Origin: an uncultured Microbulbifer sp.
GTDB taxonomy: Bacteria; Pseudomonadota; Gammaproteobacteria; Pseudomonadales; Cellvibrionaceae
Length of the DNA stretch: 64,000 nucleotides
Assembly (NCBI RefSeq): GCF_947489355.1
Contig: NZ_CANLDD010000009.1
Span: 47,967 to 111,966 of the forward strand
Direction: 5' to 3'
Shown here: piece after piece, positions 38,812-48,598 of the stretch
Layout of the letters: every line of letters starts with the position of its first letter
How positions within the stretch are numbered: position 1 is the first letter of the stretch
Notes under the pieces: generated by a model
Told to the model about the DNA's origin: nothing
The model's input: the letters and a program-made list of their open reading frames with translations, nothing else
Databases searched by the model: none
Position numbers and translations under genes: made by a program

Positions 38812-40169
38812 GCTTCAATCTCCAATGTGATCTAGAAGTGTTGCGGTTTCGCCGTAACTGAAAAAAAGGTTATATCTGCATCCGAGTACCTAGGGGGTCA
38901 AGCCAATTTTTAGTGGTCTTAACTGTCCTGACGGCATCTGGATAGAGGCAAAAACAAGTTGGGGGATAAGGACTGACAAGTGATACCTTCGAATACATCG
39001 GTATTGCATTTCTGCCCCAGGTTGTTTGGGCATATTTTGACCTGATTGCTTAGATTCAGCCTGGGGGTGAACGGATTCACAGTGCCTATTATGCCCATAG
39101 TGGTGCGGGAAAATGCCGCTTGACAAGCGCTAATAACAGCGTGCAACAAAGCACTGTTTCGGTATCATATTCTTCGATGCACTGAGTCAAACTGATGCCC
39201 CTCTGAGGCTGTGCCCTGTTGCGGGCCATGGCAGATTACTTTATGGGTCCACCAAAACTGTATTTATATACAGATTTCTATCCCTTGGCAAGAAGGGTAA
39301 CCAGATAGCAGCATATTTGAAGTGCGTTGAGGCTTGGCTATTTCGGAGTAATCCAGAATGGGTAAATGCCCACCCCCCTCAATCGCGCCCCATTCGCCAG
39401 GAAAAACGCCTGGTGCAGCAGCATGTTGTTAGTCAATGACGGAGGCTAGAAACCGTACCCGACACACAGCATACGGCGTATTCACTGGATTCAATTGTTT
39501 AACCACCCCGGCAATCCTGTAACTGAAGAGAGACCCTAAGGATTACAAACGATATGCCATGTTCCTGGAGCAGCCCTGAACAATTGATTTTCAGGCTAGA
39601 AAAGTAGCCAGAATTTTATCCAGTCTCAAAAAATAAACCAAGCCGGAATACCCTATTCTCCTAAACCACCAGGCACTGTCAAACTACAATTATTGTATAT
39701 TTTAAAAAGCAGGGAGGAAGCCTAGACTCTTCCCAGGACCTATAAATAGGAATGCTAATGACGCGTGTACTGCGGCGTATGCAGGGCGGGCCGGTGTGCG
39801 CAAATGCTCTCGATAATGAAAATTGCCCGATGGGCCAGTCACCCTTTCACCTCATGTACACTCTATCGTAGTATCCTTTACATAATCTGAATTCAATACA
39901 TTTTTATTCAGATCACATCGAGGCGGTCAAGCCCTCTCGGAAACTTTGTTAGAAGCGTAGAATGCGTTCCTGATTGAGTATGCATTTTCGGTATAGAAGG
40001 TCTTACGTCTTTGCCGATCATGGATCATACAGCAGCTTCCGGCAATCCTGGCATTTAAGCCCACTTTGCAAATGCCCTTTTGAGTCCCCTCCCCGGTAAG
40101 ACCCCATTCGAGTGGCGCAACACCCATTTCCTGACCTGCTCCCCTGCCAATTCCCCCCTAAACTAGGGC
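38812..40169. other. 1.36-kb gene-free region between divergent operons
   Basis: No gene is supported on either strand; the short frames present have no family resemblance. It separates the yeh-type operon (minus) from the mnh operon (plus) and must carry both promoters, but no clear -35/-10 pair stood out. A decayed copy of the 132-bp repeat is at 39706-39770. Confidence 0.55.
39706..39770 (+). repeat. Decayed copy of the 132-bp hairpin repeat
   Basis: AAAGCAGGGAGGAAG, then TCTTCCCAGGAC and TATAAATAGGAATGCTAATG follow, with many mismatches, the order of segments in the left half of the complete copies. The right half is not recognisable. Confidence 0.4.
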
Positions 40170-42476
40170 ATGGCAACTGAGAACGGGTTCATGGGTACAG
40201 CTGGAGGCGGAGAAAATCGCGATAACGGACAGGCGAAGCTGGGGAGGCACCTCACCTTACTAACGGCCCTACCGCCGGCATTGCTAACACTATTGCTTCT
40301 ACTCTATATGCCGGATATCGCGGCTGGCCGGACAATCTCTTTCGGCTTTGTCTGGATAGCAGACCTGGGCATCGCTTTTCGCTTTTATATCGATGCCCTG
40401 AGCCTGCTTTTTGCCCTTCTGATCAGTGCAATTGGTGCCTTCGTGGCCATCTACGCGGTGGCGTTTTTACACGGACACCCACAATTGCGTCGTTTCTTTT
40501 TATATCTCTACCTATTCATTGTTGGGATGCTGGGCTTAGTGCTGGCTGGCGACCTTATTACTCTCTTTGTCTTTTGGGAAGTCACCTCTGTCGCCAGCTA
40601 CCTGCTGATCGGTTTTAACCATACCAGTGCTGTTGCGCGCCGGTCAGCCTTGCAGGCATTACTGGTGACCACTTTGGGCGGGCTCTGCCTGTTGGTGGGA
40701 TTGCTGCTGCTCGGCTCAGTGGCGGGTAGCTATGAAATGACGCAGGTATTGGCTTCTGGAGAAGCCGTCCGGGCCAGTCCGTTGTATTTCGCCATCCTGA
40801 TACTCCTATTAATCGGCGCCTTCTCCAAATCCGCTCAGCTACCGTTCCACTTTTGGCTGCCCAATGCGATGGCGGCCCCTACACCGGTGAGTGCCTATCT
40901 GCACTCGGCCACCATGGTAAAGGCGGGCATATACCTTTTGGCGCGTATGCACCCGGTGATGGGGCAAACCGATATCTGGGAATGGACCTTAACCTGTACA
41001 GGGGCCGCTACAGCCACGGTGGCGGCGGTTGCTGCTTTGCGACAAACCGACCTAAAACTCGCCCTGGCCTACACCACTGTCATCGCCCTTGGTACCTTGA
41101 CGATGTTTCTGGGCTCAGACGCCACCATAGTGATCGCCGCGGCGATCACTTTCCTATTTGTGCACTCCCTGTACAAAGCCGCCTTGTTTATGGTGGTGGG
41201 AATTATCGATAAACAGGCGGGTACGCGGGATATCAATAAACTGGGCGGTCTTGGCCAGTCGATGCAGATCACTTTTGTTATCGCCCTGGCAGCGGCCCTG
41301 TCGATGGCGGGTTTCCCCCCCTTTCTCGGATTTATCGGCAAGGAACTGAAATATGAAGGTGCCCTGGCCGTGGCATCCGAACCTGCACTGGTTGCCACGG
41401 CGGCAGTATTTGCCAATGCTGTCACGGTGACGGTTGCCGGTATGGTGGCTCTCAAACCTTTTTTAGGCCGACCGAATCATGTTTACCCCAATGTACAGGA
41501 GGCACCCGCCGGGTTGTGGATAAGCCCACTGATACTCGGTGGTTTAGGGCTGACCTTTGGTCTGGTCCCAGAACTGGTTAACGATGAGCTGATCACACCT
41601 GCAGTGACCGCAATTCTCGGCACTTCTGAAACCATCGAGTTGAAACTCTGGCATGGCCTCAATATTCCCCTGCTCCTGAGCATTCTGACCTTTGGACTGG
41701 GTATCGCCATGTATTTGGGGTTGTCCAGGCTGCGCGATTGGCTGAGTTGGGATTTCAGCCACGCGCCGACAAATGCCGATCAGCTTTGGGATAAATCCCT
41801 GGAAAAATTGCGGCTTATTGCCGCTCTACAAACCAATCTTTTACAAAATGGCGTTATGCGCCATTACCTGACTGTCATTTTTTTCACCATATCCCTCGTC
41901 CTCACTTATGCGCTCATACGCACCGGGCAGTATTCCCTGGTGTTCGAATGGCCACACCTGAACCTGAAGGAGTGGGCGGCCATACTGTTGACGGTGGGAG
42001 GCGCTTTGATGGCAGGGGCCGCACGCAAGCCACTGATTGCCATCTGCGCCCTTGGAGCCCTCGGTGTGGGCATTGCCCTGATTTATCTGTTTTTTGGTGC
42101 GCCGGATGTGGCCATTACCCAGCTGCTTGTGGAGACTTTATTTTTAGTATTGGTGGCGGCCATACTGCCGCGCCTGCCGGTGTTCAGTCCTGGGCGCAAA
42201 ATTCGTTTTCGTTCGCGGGATGCAGCGCTGGGTGCCCTACTCGGCCTGCTGGTAACCCTCACTATCCTGGTGGTATTGCAAACACCCTTTGACAGCCCTG
42301 CCAGCAACTTTTTTAAAGAGGCTTCCGTGCCCCAGGCCCATGGCCGCAATATCGTAAACGTCATATTGGTGGATTTCCGTGCACTGGATACTTTCGGTGA
42401 AATTATTGTTGTATTCACCGCAGCTATAGCCGCAGTCACTTTGCTGGGTCATCGACTACGGCGAGGGAAGCAGTGA
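40170..42476 (+). CDS. mnhA: Mrp/Mnh cation/proton antiporter subunit A
   Basis: 768-residue integral membrane subunit, the largest of the multi-subunit Na+(K+)/H+ antiporter. Residues 1 to about 500 are the NuoL/ND5-like part with the conserved proton-channel segments ([37 protein letters not shown] with functional Lys and Glu). The C-terminal 220 residues carry the MbhD/MbhE-like segments ([40 protein letters not shown]). It is the first gene of the complete mnhABCDEFG operon. The start has only a weak ribosome site; a start 10 codons later is possible. The complex exchanges cytoplasmic Na+ or K+ for H+ in salt or alkaline conditions. Confidence 0.93.
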   Translation: MATENGFMGTAGGGENRDNGQAKLGRHLTLLTALPPALLTLLLLLYMPDIAAGRTISFGFVWIADLGIAFRFYIDALSLLFALLISAIGAFVAIYAVAFLHGHPQLRRFFLYLYLFIVGMLGLVLAGDLITLFVFWEVTSVASYLLIGFNHTSAVARRSALQALLVTTLGGLCLLVGLLLLGSVAGSYEMTQVLASGEAVRASPLYFAILILLLIGAFSKSAQLPFHFWLPNAMAAPTPVSAYLHSATMVKAGIYLLARMHPVMGQTDIWEWTLTCTGAATATVAAVAALRQTDLKLALAYTTVIALGTLTMFLGSDATIVIAAAITFLFVHSLYKAALFMVVGIIDKQAGTRDINKLGGLGQSMQITFVIALAAALSMAGFPPFLGFIGKELKYEGALAVASEPALVATAAVFANAVTVTVAGMVALKPFLGRPNHVYPNVQEAPAGLWISPLILGGLGLTFGLVPELVNDELITPAVTAILGTSETIELKLWHGLNIPLLLSILTFGLGIAMYLGLSRLRDWLSWDFSHAPTNADQLWDKSLEKLRLIAALQTNLLQNGVMRHYLTVIFFTISLVLTYALIRTGQYSLVFEWPHLNLKEWAAILLTVGGALMAGAARKPLIAICALGALGVGIALIYLFFGAPDVAITQLLVETLFLVLVAAILPRLPVFSPGRKIRFRSRDAALGALLGLLVTLTILVVLQTPFDSPASNFFKEASVPQAHGRNIVNVILVDFRALDTFGEIIVVFTAAIAAVTLLGHRLRRGKQ

Positions 42477-42892
42477 ACTCCCTGGTACTTCAAAGCGCAA
42501 CCCGGGTGCTAGTGGCCTTGCTTCTGGTATTTTCGGTATACATGCTGCTGCGGGGGCACAATCATCCCGGTGGCGGTTTTATCGCGGGACTCATCGCCGC
42601 ATCGGCATTCGCACTCTTCGCCATGGCCTGGGGCATGGAGGCTGCACAAAGCGCATTGCGAATCCCTCCCGGTAACCTGGCGGCAACGGGTGTATTGATA
42701 GCAGCGTTTTCCGGTGTACTCGCCGTTTTTTTCGAAGGAGCTCCTTTTTCTGGCCAATGGTTACAATTGACAGGTCATAAAAATACTGGCGGTATCAGCA
42801 TTAGCAATGTGCTGATTTTCGACATTGGTGTTTATCTGGTGGTGTTTGGCTCAGTACTGACACTGATTTTTGCTCTGGAAGAGGTCAAATGA
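42473..42892 (+). CDS. mnhB: Mrp/Mnh antiporter subunit B
   Basis: 139-residue membrane protein with four hydrophobic segments. The MnhB signature [20 protein letters not shown] is intact. GTG start overlaps the mnhA stop by four bases (GTGA), so translation is coupled. Subunit B sits between the A subunit and the rest of the antiporter and is required for full exchange. Confidence 0.93.
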   Translation: MNSLVLQSATRVLVALLLVFSVYMLLRGHNHPGGGFIAGLIAASAFALFAMAWGMEAAQSALRIPPGNLAATGVLIAAFSGVLAVFFEGAPFSGQWLQLTGHKNTGGISISNVLIFDIGVYLVVFGSVLTLIFALEEVK

Positions 42893-42893
42893 T

Positions 42894-43268
42894 GTGGAAG
42901 GCCCACTCGCAATTGTTGTTGGTATTCTGATAGCTACCGGGGTTTATCTGATGCTGGCGCGGGATTTACTGCACTACCTGTTTGGCCTGGTGATGATCAG
43001 CAATGCCGCCAATCTGGCCATTTTTATTACAGGCAGGTTGACCCGAGCTTCGCCGGCGCTGATTCCCGAGGGACTGGAGGTACCGCCTATGCCCGTGGCC
43101 AACCCCTTACCTCAAGCTTTGATCCTCACTGCGATTGTTATCGGATTCGGCCTGCTCGCCTTCACCCTGGCACTTATTGCACAGGCCTATAAAGTACTGG
43201 GAACGCTGGATGTGGACACCATGCGCATTGCAGAACCAAGGAAAATAAAAAGGAAAGCATCCCCTTGA
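42894..43268 (+). CDS. mnhC: Mrp/Mnh antiporter subunit C
   Basis: 124-residue NuoK-like subunit with three membrane segments. It has the family pattern of GVYLMLARDLLHYLFGLVMI, SNAANLAIFITG and PLPQALILTAIVIGFGLLAF. I chose the GTG one base after the mnhB stop, with GAGG upstream; a TTG eight codons earlier lies inside mnhB. The usual conserved Glu of NuoK-like helices should be checked by alignment. Confidence 0.92.
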   Translation: MEGPLAIVVGILIATGVYLMLARDLLHYLFGLVMISNAANLAIFITGRLTRASPALIPEGLEVPPMPVANPLPQALILTAIVIGFGLLAFTLALIAQAYKVLGTLDVDTMRIAEPRKIKRKASP

Positions 43269-44788
43269 GCTGGTTACTCGCTCTGCCTTTTTTAATACCC
43301 ATAGGAACAGCGCTCGCCACTTTCTCTGCGCGCGCCCGACACCCTCTCTGCGGTGCACTGTCGGTACTGGGATGCACAATACTGCTCATTATCGCAGTCA
43401 CAATTATTTTACTGGTGGAACAAAATGGGCCTATAGCAGCCCAGATGGGGGATTGGGAAGCGCCCTTCGGTATTACTTTGGTGGCAGACCGCCTGAGCGC
43501 CATCATGCTATTGATCAGTGCCATCGTAGGGCTCTGTGTCTCGTTGTTTGCACTTTCGGATATCGATAAAAACAGGGTAACGCTCGGATTTCATAGCTTT
43601 TTTCAGTTGCTGCTGGCAGGTGTTTGTGGCAGCTTTGTTACTGGTGACCTGTTTAATCTGTATGTCTGGTTCGAGGTGATGCTGATTGCCTCTTTCGCGT
43701 TACTGGTGCTGGGGGGGGAGCGCGTACAGCTGGATGGCGGCATCAAATATGTGGCGCTGAATCTGATCTCCACACTATTGATGCTGACTTCCATTGGCCT
43801 GATATACGGGCTGACCGGCACACTGAATATGGCGCAGCTACATATTTCACTCGCGGCTGTGAATAATCCGGTAGCCGTTTCAGCGCTGGCAGTTCTTTTT
43901 ATTGCCGCTTTTGGTATCAAGGCGGCGATATTCCCATTGTTTTTCTGGTTGCCTGCATCCTACCATACCCCGCCTGTGGCCGTTACTGCGGTTTTTGCCG
44001 GGCTTCTCACCAAGGTCGGTGTCTATACATTGATTCGCACCTTTACCCTGATTTTTCCCAATGATCCGGGTTTTACCCACAATATTCTGCTCGGTACGGC
44101 ACTGCTCACGATGCTCACCGGGGTATTGGGTGCCGCGGCGCAGTACGAATTCCGTAAAATTCTCGCTTTTCATATTATCAGTCAAATCGGTTTTCTGGTT
44201 TTGGGGCTGGCACTCAACTCCCCATTAGCCCTGGCGGGTTCGGTTTTTTATATCGTGCACAACATCGTCGCGAAGACGAATCTGTTTCTGATCAGCGGTA
44301 CCGTTCAGCGCCTCAGTGGCAGTTTTGAATTGAGTGAGATCGGTGGGATCTACAAGGCCAGCCCATTACTATCCACCTTTTTCTTTATTGCTGCGTTCAG
44401 CCTCTCGGGCTTCCCGCCCCTATCCGGCTTCTGGGCCAAACTACTATTATTGAAGGCCAGTCTCGATCAGACCGCTTACCTGGTTGCTGCAGTGATTTTA
44501 ATTACCGGGGTACTCACTCTGTATTCCATGAGTAAAATCTGGGCAGAGGCATTTTGGAAGCCTGACCCTACAGGGGATTGCAGCGATCTGTATACGCTAT
44601 CCTTGCCAGAACGGCTACAGCGCTTATTGCCGGTGGCCTTTCTCGCGCTGGTTACTCTCGGCCTTGGCTTGCTGCCAGAGCCACTTATCAATTATGCGCT
44701 GGCGACTGCGAGTGAATTGCTTGAACCTAAGGATTACCTGGATGCAGTATTGAAGCCGGAATCCATCCAATCTATGGGAAACCGCTGA
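43265..44788 (+). CDS. mnhD: Mrp/Mnh antiporter subunit D
   Basis: 507-residue NuoM/NuoN-like subunit with about 14 membrane helices. Conserved stretches include LFNLYVWFEVMLIASFALLV, KAAIFPLFFWLPASYHTPPV and FSLSGFPPLSGFWAKLLLLK, with the lysines and glutamates of the proton path. TTG start overlaps the mnhC stop (TTGA). Together with subunit A it forms the transport core. Confidence 0.94.
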   Translation: MSWLLALPFLIPIGTALATFSARARHPLCGALSVLGCTILLIIAVTIILLVEQNGPIAAQMGDWEAPFGITLVADRLSAIMLLISAIVGLCVSLFALSDIDKNRVTLGFHSFFQLLLAGVCGSFVTGDLFNLYVWFEVMLIASFALLVLGGERVQLDGGIKYVALNLISTLLMLTSIGLIYGLTGTLNMAQLHISLAAVNNPVAVSALAVLFIAAFGIKAAIFPLFFWLPASYHTPPVAVTAVFAGLLTKVGVYTLIRTFTLIFPNDPGFTHNILLGTALLTMLTGVLGAAAQYEFRKILAFHIISQIGFLVLGLALNSPLALAGSVFYIVHNIVAKTNLFLISGTVQRLSGSFELSEIGGIYKASPLLSTFFFIAAFSLSGFPPLSGFWAKLLLLKASLDQTAYLVAAVILITGVLTLYSMSKIWAEAFWKPDPTGDCSDLYTLSLPERLQRLLPVAFLALVTLGLGLLPEPLINYALATASELLEPKDYLDAVLKPESIQSMGNR

Positions 44789-44790
44789 GT

Positions 44791-45264
44791 ATGCGTATAT
44801 TTCTACTGAATCTTTTACTCGCAATCAGCTGGGCTGCCCTTACCGGCAACGCGACCCTGGTTAATTTGTCATTTGGTTTTCTTCTCGGCTACCTGGCGCT
44901 GCGGATATCCCCAGAGCTGCCCGGAGGCAGTATATATTTTAAACGTCTACAAAACTTTTCCCGTCTCTGCATATTTTTTTTACAAGAGCTTGTCCTCTCA
45001 AGTCTGCGCGCTGCCTGGGAGGTTTTCTCGCCAATACTAAAAAGTCGTCCGATCATTGTACGAATTCCGCTGGAAATTCATGAACGCAACCAGATTTTTG
45101 TACTGATTAATTTAATTTCACTGACACCGGGCACTATGGTACTAGATATAGCTCCGGACAACTCAGCACTCATTGTGCACACCATGTTTGTGGATAATCC
45201 AGACCGTTTTCGCCAGGAAATTCGCCTCGGCTTTGAAAGACGTGTCAGGGAGGCCATCTCCTGA
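44791..45264 (+). CDS. mnhE: Mrp/Mnh antiporter subunit E
   Basis: 157-residue membrane subunit with two N-terminal hydrophobic segments and a cytoplasmic domain holding the MnhE pattern NLISLTPGTMVLDIAPDN and IVHTMFVDNPD. ATG two bases after the mnhD stop. Part of the small-subunit bundle that stabilises the complex and lines the cation pathway. Confidence 0.92.
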   Translation: MRIFLLNLLLAISWAALTGNATLVNLSFGFLLGYLALRISPELPGGSIYFKRLQNFSRLCIFFLQELVLSSLRAAWEVFSPILKSRPIIVRIPLEIHERNQIFVLINLISLTPGTMVLDIAPDNSALIVHTMFVDNPDRFRQEIRLGFERRVREAIS

Positions 45265-45566
45265 TGCCGGTAACCACCGTCGACATTCACTCCTCAATTA
45301 TAATGCTGGCGATCAACATATCTTCCCTGATGCTGTTATTGGCTCTGGTAATGTGTTTTCTGCGTATCGCCCTGGGGCCCACACTGGCAGATCGGGTTGT
45401 TGCCCTGGATGTCCTCAATATTCTCGCTGTGGCTTATTGTGCACTTTTGGCCATCGCCTCGGGACAACCCGTATACCTGGACGCGGCCATTGCGCTGGCC
45501 CTGGTGGCTTTTTTGGTCAGTGTGGCCTTTGCCCGATTTATCGAAAAAAGCGGCAAAAAGCTCTAA
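45264..45566 (+). CDS. mnhF: Mrp/Mnh antiporter subunit F
   Basis: 100-residue subunit with three hydrophobic helices; it carries the family motif RIALGPTLADRVVALDVLNI, in which the Asp residues are thought to take part in ion movement. The ATG overlaps the mnhE stop by one base (TGATG). Confidence 0.93.
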   Translation: MPVTTVDIHSSIIMLAINISSLMLLLALVMCFLRIALGPTLADRVVALDVLNILAVAYCALLAIASGQPVYLDAAIALALVAFLVSVAFARFIEKSGKKL

Positions 45567-45588
45567 CCTAAAGAGGAAGGAGGTAAAA

Positions 45589-45933
45589 GTGGTTTTAGAT
45601 GAATTATTTATCGCAGCGCTGATATTAATAGGCAGTTTCTTTGGATTCAGTGCTGCCCTGGGCCTGTTGCGTATGCCGGATTTCTATACCCGCATGAGCA
45701 CCTCCGGTAAAGCCGCTACCCTCTGCTGCGGCTTACTCCTGGCTGGGGTTGCCACTCTGTTTCAGGACGCCCAGGTAACAGCGCGCGCTGTGGCAGCCAT
45801 CTTATTTTTACTGCTTACGGTTCCCATAGGGGTACATATGATCGCCCGCGCAGCTTTCCGAGTTGGCACTCCCATGTGGCGCGGTAGTTTTGTCAAACCT
45901 CGATTTAAAAACCCAAAAAAAGAACTACAGTAA
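45589..45933 (+). CDS. mnhG: Mrp/Mnh antiporter subunit G
   Basis: 114-residue last gene of the operon, three hydrophobic segments, with the conserved LGLLRMPDFYTRMSTSGKAA. The start is a GTG preceded by the strong ribosome site AGGAGGTAAAA; upstream in-frame sequence overlaps mnhF in another frame and is rejected. All seven subunits are present, so the antiporter should be complete. Confidence 0.92.
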   Translation: MVLDELFIAALILIGSFFGFSAALGLLRMPDFYTRMSTSGKAATLCCGLLLAGVATLFQDAQVTARAVAAILFLLLTVPIGVHMIARAAFRVGTPMWRGSFVKPRFKNPKKELQ

Positions 45934-46133
45934 CCGCACCGATATTTCAACAAAAGCAATCGAATGCATTATGAGACATCCAGTTTCATTCTGGATTAAC
46001 AATACACCGAGAACCACCCCCATGGGTGAATAAATATCACCAAATATTTTTATGACACCATTGGGTTTCCAGCCCTTCAGTAAATACTGCACTGCGGATG
46101 CGTTAAAAACCGCTTTCACATTTCCAGAATACT
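45934..46133. other. Spacer after the mnh operon
   Basis: Short AT-rich spacer with no gene and no clear intrinsic terminator. The hairpin repeat that follows at once may itself end transcripts arriving from both sides. Confidence 0.4.
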
Positions 46134-46265
46134 ACTACCGGGTCGAAAGGAAAGAATACCCCTCTCCCAGGACACGCCGTGAATACAACCTTGTACGCTC
46201 GCAATCGGCATCCATGCCTCATACGATCCTGGCAGAGGGGTATTCTTCCCTCCTGCTTTACTAGT
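46134..46265 (-). mobile_element. 132-bp hairpin repeat (MITE-like), complete copy 2
   Basis: Same length and same ends as copy 1, in the opposite orientation (begins ACTACCGGG, ends TTTACTAGT on the plus strand). Its terminal TACTAGT supplies the stop codon of the convergent qorA gene, so the element lies exactly at that gene's 3' end. Confidence 0.9.
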
Positions 46266-47241
46266 CAGGGACAAGAACTGAGGCACCTGTAGTTTTACGG
46301 GCTTCAAGGTCAGCATGGGCTTTTACAGCCTCTTTTAGGGGATAGCGCTGATTGATCTGGACTTTGACAATACCATTGGCTACAGCCGTAAATAAATCCT
46401 CCACCGTCTTTTCAAGTTCCCAACGTTCTGCTGTGTAATCAAACAAGGTGGGTCGGGTCGCAAACAGGGACCCCTTCTGAGATAACAGACTCATGCTGAA
46501 ATCTGCAATAGGTCCCGAAGACTGGCCAAATGAACACCATAAACCGCGCGGGCGAATACAATCGAGCGATGCCGGAAATGTATCCTTACCGACACTATCA
46601 TACACAACATCACAGCCACGCCCATGGGTAATTTCACAAACCCGCGCAACCCAGTCCTCCTCCCGGTAGTTAATCACATACTCATAGCCATTGGCGCGTG
46701 CCAGATCCATTTTTTCTGTGGAGCCTACGGTTCCGATTACCCTGGCCCCCAGAGCCCTGGCCCATTGCCCAACAATCAGCCCAACCCCGCCCGCCGCTGC
46801 ATGGCACAGCAATGTCGTCTCTGCAGTGACCTTATAGGTTTCACGCAGCAGATATCTTGCAGTCATACCTTTCAGCATTAAGGCTGCGGCCTGCTCATCG
46901 CTTACACTTTCAGGGATTCTAACAAGCACACTGGCAGGAATATTGCGCTCCTCGCTGTATGCCCCCAAAGAGCCAGCGTAAGCCACGCGGTCTCCCACAG
47001 AAAAATTACTGACTGCCTCACCCAGTGCGATTATGACACCCGCGCCCTCACTGCCGGGAATAAAGGGCAAACCCTCTGGTGCGGGATAGAGACCGGATCG
47101 ATAGTAAGTGTCAATGAAATTAATACCGATCGCATTGTGACGTATCCGTACTTCGTGCACTTGCAGCTCTGGCAGGTCGATATCCACGGGTGTAAGAACG
47201 GATGGTTTACCCGTTTTTTCAACCTGAATTGCATGAACCAT
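46261..47241 (-). CDS. qorA: NADPH:quinone oxidoreductase, zeta-crystallin type (QorA)
   Basis: 326-residue cytoplasmic enzyme of the medium-chain dehydrogenase/reductase superfamily, without the structural zinc site. The N-terminal half binds quinone (HNAIGINFIDTYYRSGLY, PFIPGSEGAG), the C-terminal half is a Rossmann fold with AAAGGVGLIVGQWA. It reduces quinones in one-electron steps using NADPH. I chose the ATG preceded by GGGAGAGGGTCA; seven extra upstream codons have no ribosome site. Length equals that of E. coli QorA (327). Oddly, the final Asp codon and the TAG stop fall within the end of the 132-bp repeat, so insertion barely spared the gene. Confidence 0.92.
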   Translation of the reverse strand: MVHAIQVEKTGKPSVLTPVDIDLPELQVHEVRIRHNAIGINFIDTYYRSGLYPAPEGLPFIPGSEGAGVIIALGEAVSNFSVGDRVAYAGSLGAYSEERNIPASVLVRIPESVSDEQAAALMLKGMTARYLLRETYKVTAETTLLCHAAAGGVGLIVGQWARALGARVIGTVGSTEKMDLARANGYEYVINYREEDWVARVCEITHGRGCDVVYDSVGKDTFPASLDCIRPRGLWCSFGQSSGPIADFSMSLLSQKGSLFATRPTLFDYTAERWELEKTVEDLFTAVANGIVKVQINQRYPLKEAVKAHADLEARKTTGASVLVPD

Positions 47242-47989
47242 TGACCCTCTCCCAATAGACAACTGTGGATAGTGTTTATTGACGAAACCCTATCTGTTAG
47301 GTACAAACTGGAGTGTAAAACACTCTGTGTGATTGATTGGCACTCAGTAATAGATTAGCCTGCCGGCTAATCCAAAAAATTTTCATTATTATCAATCATC
47401 CCAGGTTTACTGCCGTCATTGATGATAACGCCTTCCCCGATCGATACGCTCAAACCGACAAGATTCACTACCAGGCATTAATCTATTCCCGCAAATAAAG
47501 AACAGCTATTAGAAAATAGACCCTGATTGATCTATTCAAGTTTAAAGAAAACGATACAACGTTGGCTTTGCCATCCGTAACCGGGTTTCAATGTTGCGAA
47601 AGCCGACAATCTTGAGATTATTGGTCCGAAATCTGGCACCACACCAATTGACTGATGCCCCAAACGGCTTTCGCCAACGTGCGCTATGCAGCTCGGGGGC
47701 AACCCCCCGAGTTTTTCGCTATGCGGTTAACTGTTTGACGATGTCATCGTTATTGCAAACAGGCTGCTCCAATTGTCCGAATAGGATAATTCGATACGAA
47801 GGCACCTAATTCAAATTTTTACTTATGGCTATCATTTTTCACTTGAGGCTGCCCCCCGAATCCCTAACCACGCTTCACACAGCGCCATTCGACTCAGACC
47901 CTACAATCGCCTTCATCGCAGTAAGTAAGTTCCAGTCAAGCCTGCCCCATCTCTGATGTGATTTATAGCTGGCGAACGCAGACGGAAAA
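47242..47989. other. Intergenic stretch, nothing recognised
   Basis: About 750 bases upstream of qorA and downstream of the next gene. A 72-codon plus-strand frame (47591-47809; contains GATPRVFRYAVNCLTMSS) has the look of a recurrent non-genic frame, with Cys- and Arg-rich composition. No promoter or terminator can be supported. Confidence 0.45.
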
Positions 47990-48598
47990 TCAACCTGCCA
48001 GCTGAGTATATTCATCCCACAACATACACCGGCTTTCACCTACGGCAGGATGATAACAGCTGTAGTCACAAAACATTTCCAACGCAGGCAAGCCGGTCGC
48101 TTCCAGAAATTGCCATACCATGCCCTGTCCCATTTTGAGAAAACCCTGAAAGGTCTGCCGCTTTAATTGGAAAACGTCTTCCATCATTTGCAGGTCGCCC
48201 TCCGATATATTGCTGGCTCGTTCAATACTTTGCCAGTCATCATTCGGGTCGACGGCACATAGATCGCCCCAGGGCTTATCGGAAAACAATAACGTATACT
48301 TGTTACCATTCGTGTTGAAGGAGATCCACCAGAGATCCGAGTGTTCGTGAATCATCAGGTCAATCGAATGCGTAATATTTTCCAGCAAACCGGTATCGCA
48401 TGCCTTTTTGGTAACAAGAATCAGCCATCTTTGCTGGTGGGGCAAATCTTGCCATCGATTAACGATATCATCACTTTTTGCCAATGGGTGGGCGGGGTCG
48501 GATAGCAGGATGCTGGTCGCTCCCAGCTTGTCAAGTTCGGCGCGCAACGCACCAATGTTGTCTGTATGTATAGCGGTGTAAACGGTGTATTCGGACAT
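47990..48598 (-). CDS. Hypothetical cytoplasmic protein
   Basis: 202 residues from MSEYTVYTAIHTDN; a GTG 23 codons upstream would give 225 but adds a Lys/Ser-rich tail without support. No clear ribosome site precedes the ATG. No signal peptide or membrane segment. It is Trp-rich in the middle (NRWQDLPHQQRWLIL, SDLWWISF), with a C-terminal helical part (FQGFLKMGQGMVWQFLEATG) and two cysteines close together (FCDYSCYHP). I do not recognise the family. It stands alone between gene-free stretches that hold the repeat, so a recently acquired orphan is possible. Confidence 0.55.
   Translation of the reverse strand: MSEYTVYTAIHTDNIGALRAELDKLGATSILLSDPAHPLAKSDDIVNRWQDLPHQQRWLILVTKKACDTGLLENITHSIDLMIHEHSDLWWISFNTNGNKYTLLFSDKPWGDLCAVDPNDDWQSIERASNISEGDLQMMEDVFQLKRQTFQGFLKMGQGMVWQFLEATGLPALEMFCDYSCYHPAVGESRCMLWDEYTQLAG

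Noticed and set aside
45397..45588. Upstream extension of mnhG
   Set aside because: It overlaps mnhF in a different frame, and a strong AGGAGG site precedes the GTG at 45589.
47591..47809. 72-codon plus-strand frame
   Set aside because: Cys/Arg-rich composition, no ribosome site and no recognised domain.
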